Source of the DNA: Tenacibaculum sp.
Lineage (GTDB): Bacteria; Bacteroidota; Bacteroidia; Flavobacteriales; Flavobacteriaceae
Assembly (NCBI GenBank): GCA_020629275.1
Contig: JAHDDQ010000007.1
Location: forward strand, 1 to 44,835
Length of the DNA: 44,835 nt
Direction of reading: 5' to 3'
The translations under genes and the position numbers were made by a program. Shown here one piece after another: positions 26,168-31,771 of this stretch (its first letter is position 1; every line of letters starts with the position of its first letter). Under the pieces are notes generated by a model, which was not told where the DNA came from, ran no database searches, and was given only the letters and a program-made list of their open reading frames with translations.

Positions 26168-26309
26168 AAAAAAACTTAAAAAACAAATTGAAGAATACGA
26201 TTTCATGTTAACGCAAGCATTTGATGATGAAATTTATGCTACACTATTAAAAGACAAAGAGGAAATAAAACTGAAACTTAAAAATAAAAAAAAGAATGAG
26301 ACTAATTGA
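26157..26309 (+). CDS. Small early protein (50 residues)
   Basis: ATG 26157 reads MKPKKKLKKQIEEYDFMLTQ and on to KKKNETN, a charged helical peptide. Its stop overlaps the start of the next gene (ATG 26296) by 14 bases, which supports real coupled translation. Function unknown. Confidence 0.45.
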   Translation: MKPKKKLKKQIEEYDFMLTQAFDDEIYATLLKDKEEIKLKLKNKKKNETN

Positions 26310-26547
26310 AATTGAAAATAGAATTAAAGAATTGCGAAACGCAATTGCTTACAGTAGAAATGAGCAGAAAATAATGACTGTAGGTGAAGGAATTTGTTGC
26401 AATCAAGAAGTTGCTGCCTGGTTTCGCGTATTAGACGGACAACATACTGAACCAAAATACACTATCACTAACAGAGTAAACGATAAAGTTACTGATATCA
26501 ACGAGTGTGTTCATAAAGAAAACTGGGAAAGACCTGAAATATTTTAA
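26296..26547 (+). CDS. Early island protein of unknown function
   Basis: An 83-residue protein, N-terminal helix (LIEIENRIKELRNAIAYSRNEQ), then GICCNQEVAAWFRVLDGQH. Hydrophilic; no family recognised. Overlaps the preceding small gene by 14 bases and lies 30 bases before the DUF3164 gene, hence part of the early operon. Confidence 0.6.
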   Translation: MRLIEIENRIKELRNAIAYSRNEQKIMTVGEGICCNQEVAAWFRVLDGQHTEPKYTITNRVNDKVTDINECVHKENWERPEIF

Positions 26548-26577
26548 ATTACTATAACTAACACAAAAAATAAGCTA

Positions 26578-27225
26578 ATGAATACTTTTATAAATCTTGA
26601 AACCTTAACAGAAAGCCAACTGGTAAATGCCTTAGCCAAAAAGAAACAGCTAAGAGAACAATCAAATTTAAAGAAAAGAAAACAGTTTGAAAACGCAAAT
26701 GAAATCTTCTGTAATAGAACTGCAGAAAGATTTTCAAAACTTTCTCAAGAGCTCAAAAAATTAAAAGAAGAAACCATATATGAAGCTAATCGTTTGTATA
26801 CAGAAATGTATCAATTGAATGGTAAGAAACCTAAAGAGGTAAAATCTTTTTCAAGAAAGAATAAAACAGGAGATATACTTGTTACTGTTGACTTTCAAGA
26901 ACGCATAGAATTTACCGAGGAAGCCAATGTTCATATAAATGCTATAAAAGATATCTTTAAAAATAAGTTTGCTAATAGAAATAAGGCTCTTTATAATATT
27001 TTGGATCGACTTTTAATAAAAGGAAACAAAGGAGAGTATGATCCTAAATTATTGGCTAAATCTAGAAAACAGGTAAAAGATTTAGGAGATAATAAATTAA
27101 TTGAAGAATTTGAAAAATTGAGTGACTGCCAAAGAGTTACTGGATCTGCTAAATATTGTCGTGTAAAAATTAAAGACAAAAATAATAAGTGGCAAGATAT
27201 CAATATCCAATTCTCTAGCCTTTAA
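26578..27225 (+). CDS. DUF3164 family protein (Mu-like phage early protein)
   Basis: A 215-residue protein. Coiled-coil N-terminus (residues 10-80), then the DUF3164 core: FQERIEFTEEANVHINAIKDIF, LLAKSRKQVKDLGDNKLIEEFEKLSDCQRVTGSAKYCRVKIKD, ending in DINIQFSSL. DUF3164 genes belong to the early region of transposable Mu-like phages; the biochemical role is unknown. No MuA/MuB-type transposase genes accompany it here. Confidence 0.82.
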   Translation: MNTFINLETLTESQLVNALAKKKQLREQSNLKKRKQFENANEIFCNRTAERFSKLSQELKKLKEETIYEANRLYTEMYQLNGKKPKEVKSFSRKNKTGDILVTVDFQERIEFTEEANVHINAIKDIFKNKFANRNKALYNILDRLLIKGNKGEYDPKLLAKSRKQVKDLGDNKLIEEFEKLSDCQRVTGSAKYCRVKIKDKNNKWQDINIQFSSL

Positions 27226-27234
27226 AATGTAATT

Positions 27235-27423
27235 ATGGAAAAATTTCGATTAACAGTTATTGGAGCATCATGTGTAATCTTATTAATTACCGTTGCTTTA
27301 ATTCATCTAACTCAATTAAATATAGTTATTTTATTAGATGTTCAAGCAAGTACTGCTATGATTATGGTGTCATTTTTAGTTATTCAATTTATGTCAGATC
27401 AACAGAAAAACACTAATCAATGA
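27235..27423 (+). CDS. Small membrane protein with two hydrophobic segments
   Basis: A 62-residue protein with helices near residues 7-27 (VIGASCVILLITVALIHL) and 32-52 (VILLDVQASTAMIMVSFLVIQF). Nine bases after the DUF3164 gene. Might be a holin-like or superinfection protein, but nothing specific is seen. Confidence 0.5.
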   Translation: MEKFRLTVIGASCVILLITVALIHLTQLNIVILLDVQASTAMIMVSFLVIQFMSDQQKNTNQ

Positions 27424-27598
27424 GACCTAGTATTTAAATATAATTAAACGGATTACAAAGTATCTCTTGTAGAAAAGAAAAAGAACTCAAAAAACCTGAA
27501 TAAAACGCTAAATAAAAGTTTCAAAATAAGATAGTAATCTTAACAGATTAAAATCAGATTGTATACCCCCTTAATTTTTAAACCAAAACTAAAACACT

Positions 27599-27790
27599 AT
27601 GGCTAGAAATAATGATTTAATCATACTACGAAATCAAAAAGTAAAACAACGCTTCAGTCAAGTATCTTCTAAACATCCACAATGGAAATACGATGCAGTA
27701 CTAGAATCTTTGTCTTTCGAATTCTATATAAGTAAACGAACAATATCAGCTATTTTAAATAACGAAGGCGCTTATAAAAGCGCCTTCTAA
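27599..27790 (+). CDS. Small HTH-like protein, candidate late-gene regulator
   Basis: A 63-residue basic protein. The segment YDAVLESLSFEFYISKRTISAILNN (residues about 32-56) looks like a helix-turn-helix, with ISKRTISAIL as the recognition part. Position between early genes and tail block suits a late activator, by analogy with PrtN of pyocins (inference only). The last codons are part of a strong hairpin. Confidence 0.55.
   Translation: MARNNDLIILRNQKVKQRFSQVSSKHPQWKYDAVLESLSFEFYISKRTISAILNNEGAYKSAF
27764..27787. terminator. Hairpin embedded in the last codons of the HTH-like gene
   Basis: GAAGGCGCTT (27764-27773), loop ATAA, AAGCGCCTTC (27778-27787): a perfect 10-bp stem, GC-rich for this genome, directly before the TAA stop (27788). 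It separates convergent genes whose stops are only 3 bases apart. U-runs on either side are weak, so it may stabilise mRNA ends instead. Confidence 0.65.
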
Positions 27791-27793
27791 AAA

Positions 27794-28252
27794 CTAATTT
27801 AAAATATAATTTACTCCTTCAACCTTTTTAATAATGTTGGTTGAAAAACTTACTTTAAATGCTGGTTTACCATAAGTAAAACTTAAATCTTCCTCTGAAA
27901 CCTGAGATAATTCAGTAAAAAAGCTACCATAAGATCCTTGCAATTCGTCTACGATAGTATCCATTATAGATAGAATTGCAAGTGAATCTGCTTGGTTATT
28001 TGCTCCAACAAAAGTGTCTTCAAATTTTTTAAAGAATACAAAGACGTCTACTTGGGCAATACCTTCCACAAAATCTAATACTGCTTCTTCATAACTTATG
28101 CTCCCAATGGAAATATAAACCGCAGGAAAAACATTTATGTTATTTGCATTTTCATCATTAAATTGTCCTTTATAAATATCAATTATTTGAAAATAATTTA
28201 ATGTATTTAACTTGTTCGATAAAATCTCATAAATTTCTTTTCTAACACTCAT
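27794..28252 (-). CDS. Probable tail terminator / tail completion protein
   Basis: A 152-residue protein: SVRKEIYEILSNKLNTLNYFQIIDIYKGQFND.., FPAVYISIGSISYEEAV, VDVFVFFKKF, then a beta-rich C-terminus. Size and pattern (helical start, P-A-V-Y-I, alternating strands) match tail terminator/minor tail proteins of contractile phages. It lies 19 bases after the gp25-like gene on the minus strand, unlike the remaining tail genes. Assignment by pattern, not by catalytic motif. Confidence 0.55.
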   Translation of the reverse strand: MSVRKEIYEILSNKLNTLNYFQIIDIYKGQFNDENANNINVFPAVYISIGSISYEEAVLDFVEGIAQVDVFVFFKKFEDTFVGANNQADSLAILSIMDTIVDELQGSYGSFFTELSQVSEEDLSFTYGKPAFKVSFSTNIIKKVEGVNYILN

Positions 28253-28271
28253 TTCTTTACATTTTTATTGT

Positions 28272-28565
28272 TTATACTAATCTATAAGGAGCATCAACCA
28301 CTATTCCTCCTTTGGCATCAAATTCTAATTGCTTAACTTCCATTCCATCGTATTCAAAATTCCTACGAATTTGTGTAATAACATCTCTCGGGTTTTCATC
28401 ATTCAATATATTTGAAATACCAACACCTATTTCAGGGTGTTCTTTGTACTCTCCTTTTTGAGCGACAATAATGTGTTCTTGATGCTGTGATGTGGCATCT
28501 GTAATTACAAAATCTCCATTTACTATTAGTAAATCTCCTGTTTCGTCTAGTTTAAAATCATTCAT
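28272..28565 (-). CDS. Baseplate wedge protein, gp25/gpW-like
   Basis: A 97-residue protein: DETGDLLIVNGDFVITDATSQHQEHIIVAQKGEYKEHPEIGVGISNILND. The pattern of G-D-L-x-I-x-N-G-D, a strand, then K-G-E-x-x-x-x-P-x-x-G-V-G-I is that of the T4 gp25 / P2 gpW-like baseplate family. It should sit at the sheath-baseplate junction and trigger contraction. Transcribed divergently from the amidase and sheath genes. Confidence 0.72.
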   Translation of the reverse strand: MNDFKLDETGDLLIVNGDFVITDATSQHQEHIIVAQKGEYKEHPEIGVGISNILNDENPRDVITQIRRNFEYDGMEVKQLEFDAKGGIVVDAPYRLV

Positions 28566-28627
28566 AATATTTAGTTTAAAATCTGATACAAAGTTGCTTT
28601 AACTATGTCGATTAATAAAACCTTAAA

Positions 28628-28719
28628 TCAACACTTGTAGTAATATTTACAATCATTGAAAACACACCTACAACCATTGATAATCAAGTTGTAAGAACTC
28701 TATTTCTGTCGGATATTTG
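28628..28719. promoter_or_regulatory. Divergent late promoter region with three YTACAA-N3-TTGA boxes
   Basis: CTACAAGTGTTGA (28640-28628, minus), TTACAATCATTGA (28647-28659, plus) and CTACAACCATTGA (28668-28680, plus) share YTACAANNNTTGA. The two plus copies are 21 bases apart, two helical turns. Nine bases on comes TTG (28689-28691), then 20 bases, then GATATTTG (28712-28719), a near-consensus TTTG/TAnnTTTG promoter leading rightward. A box in each orientation between divergent tail genes suggests an activator driving both. TTGTAA at 28690-28695 adds a degenerate inverse copy over the -33 box. Confidence 0.6.
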
Positions 28720-28763
28720 CAGTGTCAAACAACTCAAACAAGTTCAAAAAACAACACTAAAGA

Positions 28764-28823
28764 GTTTCCTAAAAAGGCAGTTTACCTCTTCTTATGAATG
28801 AGGAAACTGCAAACCCTTCGGGG
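28764..28823 (+). ncRNA. Structured leader with competing hairpins upstream of the amidase
   Basis: The segment AGGAAACTGC (28801-28810) can pair with AGTTTCCT (28763-28770, 8 bp). Alternatively it extends the pairing of GCAGTTTACCTC (28777-28788) with GAGGAAACTGC (28800-28810, one bulge). The two folds exclude each other. A CCC-TTCG-GGG hairpin with a stable UUCG loop follows at 28814-28823. It lies within the first ~100 nt of the predicted rightward transcript, where attenuators or put-like antitermination RNAs act. Function is inferred. Confidence 0.45.
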
Positions 28824-28842
28824 ACTATTTAAAACTAAAAAA

Positions 28843-29292
28843 ATGAGAAAAATTACACATATAGTTATCCATTGCACAGCAACAATAGAAGGAATAAATT
28901 TCTCTGCTTCAGATATAGATAGATGGCATAAACAAAAAGGTTGGAAAGGTATTGGATATCATTATGTAATTGGAATCGACGGAACTATTGAAAAAGGAAG
29001 AGCTGAGTATGAAATAGGAGCTCATGTTAAAGGATATAATCGTAATACTATAGGAATTGTTTATGTAGGCGGATTAAATAAAAAACGAACTCCAAAAGAT
29101 ACAAGGACACGCAAACAAAAAAAAACATTAAAACAATTGCTGATAGTATTAAAACAAAAATATCCTGAGGCAACAATTCTTGGACATAGAGATTTTTCAA
29201 TAGACAGCAATAACAATGGAATTATAGAGCCCTTTGAATTCACAAAAATGTGTCCCTGTTTTAACGCTAAGAAAGAATATGTTTCTCTTTAA
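28843..29292 (+). CDS. Phage N-acetylmuramoyl-L-alanine amidase (Amidase_2, T7 lysozyme-like)
   Basis: ATG 28843 gives 149 residues beginning MRKITHIVIHCTAT, the normal family start; ATG 28798 would translate the leader hairpins. Zinc ligands: His of IVIHCTAT, His of LGHRDF, and Cys of MCPCF (usually CPGF). GIGYHYVIGIDGTIEKGR and the NTIGIVYVGG block are typical. It cuts the amide bond between muramic acid and the stem peptide. In the island it provides lysis for particle release. No signal peptide, so a holin or membrane partner is needed. Confidence 0.93.
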   Translation: MRKITHIVIHCTATIEGINFSASDIDRWHKQKGWKGIGYHYVIGIDGTIEKGRAEYEIGAHVKGYNRNTIGIVYVGGLNKKRTPKDTRTRKQKKTLKQLLIVLKQKYPEATILGHRDFSIDSNNNGIIEPFEFTKMCPCFNAKKEYVSL

Positions 29293-29485
29293 AACAAGAA
29301 GGTAAAACCTTAAAGTTTATTGTACTAAAAATTGCTAAAGAAACTACAATAATAACTTAGAAAATCAACAGCACACAATATAACGTGACTGTGTTGACAA
29401 CACCAACTTGCATTGGTTGCATCTCGTATGCACTTATGTCAAAAAGTACCAAAATGAAATTTGTTAACCCAAAATCCTATAAAAA
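29293..29485 (+). promoter_or_regulatory. Leader between amidase and sheath genes
   Basis: A 193-base gap with two small dyads, GTGTT-GAC-AACAC (29391-29403) and CCAA-CTTGCA-TTGG (29403-29416). It may hold a sheath promoter or processing site; no clear -7 box was found. Confidence 0.3.
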
Positions 29486-30655
29486 ATGAATGGATTACCT
29501 AAAGTAAAAATCAATGTAAACAATGACGGTTTAGGGCAAGTAGCCCAAACTGAAGATGGCGTATCAGCTATGATCTTAACTGGAACTTCTGTCCCTAGTG
29601 GCATTCAAGTCGGAGCCTCAGTACAAGTATTTAGCCTAGATGAAGCTGAAGCCAAAGGAATTACAAAAACTAGTAATGCCTATGCGTACAAACACGTACA
29701 ACAATTTTATGAAGAAGCTGGAAACGGAACCGAGCTTTGGTTAATGCTTGTAGCACAAACAGTAACGATGGAAGATATGACTTCATCTACTGAAGCTTAT
29801 GCTAAAAAGTTATTAAACGATGCCAAAGGAGCAATACGTTTATTAGCTGTATCAAGAAAATCAGACGGAACAGTAACTGTAGAAAATGGTGTGGATGCTG
29901 ATGTAGACAAGGCTGTTGTTAATGCTCAAGCTCTAATTGAAAGTTATGTCGAAAAGTACAAAGAAGCATCAGTAATTATTGATGGAAAAGACTTCAATGG
30001 AGAAGTTGCTGATTTAAAAGATTACAAAGAAGCTGATCAAGAGTTTGTTTCTGTAGTATTATCAAATACAGACGGAAGTAAAAATGCTGCAGTTGGCTTA
30101 TTGTTAGGTAGACTAGCTAAAGATCCTGTTATGAGAAATCCAGGTCGTGTAAAATCTGGTTCTTTACCTGCAACTGAAGGCTTCTTTACAGATGGAGTAG
30201 CTATTGAAGAAATCGAAAATGCATGGGATAATATCCATGACAAGGGATATATCTTTTTACGCTCTTTCGTTGGTCGTTCTGGATATTTCTTTAACGATGC
30301 CCCAACTTGTGCAACCGAAGGAAATGATTTAAACAACATCACTAGAGTACGTACTATTTACAAAGCAAGAAGAATTGCTTATGGTGTTTTTGTGAACGAA
30401 ATCTTAGATGAAATCCCTTTAGAAGGAAATGGACAGATTGCTCCTGCTTTAATTAAAAGCTGGGAAGGGTTGGTTGACAATGCCATCAATTTAGTAATGA
30501 CTCAAAACGGTGAAATTTCTGCAGTAAGAACTTACATAGATCCTGCGCAAGATATTTTAGCTACTAACGAAGTAAAAGTTTCTTTAGACATTTTACCTGT
30601 TGGATATGCCAAATACATCACTGTTGAATTAGGCTTCACAACTAGCTTATCTTAA
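29486..30655 (+). CDS. Contractile tail sheath protein (DUF2586)
   Basis: A 389-residue protein matching the DUF2586 sheath family of Bacteroidetes and Mu-like phages: VKINVNNDGLGQVAQTEDGVSAMILTG at the start, AKKLLNDAKGAIRLLAVSR, LLLGRLAKDPVMRNPGRV, DKGYIFLRSFVGRSGYFFNDAPTCA, TIYKARRIAYGVFVNEIL, then a beta-rich end. The sheath contracts to drive the tube through the target envelope. Next gene is the tube protein, the usual order. Confidence 0.88.
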   Translation: MNGLPKVKINVNNDGLGQVAQTEDGVSAMILTGTSVPSGIQVGASVQVFSLDEAEAKGITKTSNAYAYKHVQQFYEEAGNGTELWLMLVAQTVTMEDMTSSTEAYAKKLLNDAKGAIRLLAVSRKSDGTVTVENGVDADVDKAVVNAQALIESYVEKYKEASVIIDGKDFNGEVADLKDYKEADQEFVSVVLSNTDGSKNAAVGLLLGRLAKDPVMRNPGRVKSGSLPATEGFFTDGVAIEEIENAWDNIHDKGYIFLRSFVGRSGYFFNDAPTCATEGNDLNNITRVRTIYKARRIAYGVFVNEILDEIPLEGNGQIAPALIKSWEGLVDNAINLVMTQNGEISAVRTYIDPAQDILATNEVKVSLDILPVGYAKYITVELGFTTSLS

Positions 30656-30690
30656 TTAAAAACAAACATTTAACTTAAAAAAATTAAACA

Positions 30691-31116
30691 ATGACTTTTG
30701 ATAGTAAAAGCCCTGAATACCGTTGGGCAGACGTACAAATTGTAATGTTAGGAAGAATTCTTACTCGTGTTAGAGGAGTAAAATTTTCAGTGAAAAGAGA
30801 AAAAGAATATTTAATGGCTAGAGGTGAAGATCCTCATGCTATTCAATATGGAAACAAAACTCCTGAAGGAGAATTAACATTATTACAAAGTGAAGTTGAA
30901 GCTTTACAATTACTATTATCTCCTGAGGAAGATTTAACAGATTTACCTCCGTTCGATATCACAGTTTCTTTTGTTAGAAATACAGCTCCAGGAAAAATAG
31001 CTACATACATGCTAAAAGGTGTTGAATTCACTGAAGACAACAGAGAATTAAAACAAGGTGATAAATTCATGGAAATTACATTACCAATTATGTACTTACG
31101 CAGATTAGCTGCCTAA
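30691..31116 (+). CDS. Tail tube protein
   Basis: A 141-residue protein directly after the sheath gene. ARGEDPHAIQYGNKTPEGELTLLQSEVEALQ and GVEFTEDNRELKQGDKFMEITLPIMYL match the tube proteins paired with DUF2586 sheaths. It stacks as hexameric rings forming the inner tube. A strong terminator follows the gene. Confidence 0.78.
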   Translation: MTFDSKSPEYRWADVQIVMLGRILTRVRGVKFSVKREKEYLMARGEDPHAIQYGNKTPEGELTLLQSEVEALQLLLSPEEDLTDLPPFDITVSFVRNTAPGKIATYMLKGVEFTEDNRELKQGDKFMEITLPIMYLRRLAA

Positions 31117-31191
31117 TTGCACAAACACATGATATTAGTGTTTATTAACAACATATTAGTTTTTTAGCTAGTGTATTTGTTTCATTCTTCT

Positions 31192-31240
31192 AGAGTAGGG
31201 CTTAGTATAAGTCCTTTATACTATGCCCCTACTCTTTTCT
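31192..31240 (+). terminator. Strong intrinsic terminator between tube and chaperone genes
   Basis: AGAGTAGGGC... (31192-31210) pairs with ...GCCCCTACTCT (31216-31235) around a GTCCT loop, about 17 pairs with few mismatches, then TTTCTT. It would end most transcripts after sheath and tube, the two proteins needed in greatest numbers. Confidence 0.85.
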
Positions 31241-31301
31241 TAAACACTAAATCCAAAAACAAAAATTAAACAAAACACAAATACTTTAAAACTAAACTAT
31301 T

Positions 31302-31592
31302 ATGAAAATTACTAAAGAGCAAATCAATAACTGGAAACAACAACACGGAGAAGTATTTGAAGTTGCCGTAGATGGAAAAAAAGGATATTTAAAAAAACCA
31401 GACCGTAAAACACTTTCTTATGCAATGACTAATGCACAAACAAACCCACTTGGTTTTGCTGAAGTTGTTTTAGAAAACTGTTGGCTAGGCGGAGATGAAG
31501 ACATTAAAACTAATGACGGATTATTCTTTGCTGCAGCTGGTCAAATAGACAAATTAATAGAAATAAAAGAGGCTGAGCTAAAAAAGTGCTAA
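31302..31592 (+). CDS. Tail assembly chaperone, short form (lambda gpG / P2 E analogue)
   Basis: A 96-residue protein ending ELKKC. KGYLKKPDRKTLSYAMTNAQTNPLGFAEVVLENCWLGGDEDIKTND is typical of the small chaperone between tube and tape measure genes. Its last codons contain the -1 frameshift heptamer, so a fraction of ribosomes make a longer form. It should coat the tape measure before tube assembly. Confidence 0.8.
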   Translation: MKITKEQINNWKQQHGEVFEVAVDGKKGYLKKPDRKTLSYAMTNAQTNPLGFAEVVLENCWLGGDEDIKTNDGLFFAAAGQIDKLIEIKEAELKKC

Positions 31593-31756
31593 AGGGTGCC
31601 CAAGGGGACCCGAAACATAACTGGATTACTTATGTAGATACACTTATGCAATATCATCTAAATATTGAACCTTCTGCCTTGAGCGATAAGCAATGGGCAG
31701 AAAAGTTTAAACAACTGGAAGATATTAGGCAAAAAGAAGCTAAAGCAGCAACATAA
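31302..31756 (+). CDS. Tail assembly chaperone, -1 frameshift product (gpGT / E+E' analogue)
   Basis: After residue 95 (Lys, 31584-31586) a -1 shift continues as VLKGAQGDPKHNWITYVDTL and on to KEAKAAT, 56 more residues to a TAA at 31754-31756, giving 151 residues. The extension is protein-like (WITYVDTLMQYHLNIEPSALSDKQW) and has no ATG start; only a GTG at 31586 inside the slip site could start it alone. The arrangement copies lambda G/GT and P2 E/E+E'. The tape measure gene starts 15 bases later. Confidence 0.8.
31580..31611 (+). promoter_or_regulatory. Programmed -1 ribosomal frameshift signal
   Basis: Heptamer A AAA AAG (31580-31586) lies in the correct phase (CTA AAA AAG). A 7-nt spacer (31587-31593) follows, then GGGTGCCC (31594-31601), AA, GGGGACCC (31604-31611). 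These arms pair with one G-G mismatch to form a GC-rich hairpin in a very AT-rich context. The zero-frame stop TAA is at 31590-31592. Confidence 0.85.
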
Positions 31757-31771
31757 AACCATACTATTATC

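Noticed and set aside
27235..27423. Holin call for the 62-residue membrane protein
   Set aside because: Two hydrophobic segments alone are not enough, and the gene lies in the early region away from the amidase.
28798..28842. Upstream start for the amidase (ATG 28798)
   Set aside because: The extra 15 residues are coded by the hairpin leader and do not fit the family; ATG 28843 gives the normal N-terminus.
31586..31756. Independent GTG-started gene downstream of the chaperone
   Set aside because: The GTG is part of the slippery heptamer and no ribosome-binding context is seen; the frameshift reading explains heptamer, spacer and hairpin at once.
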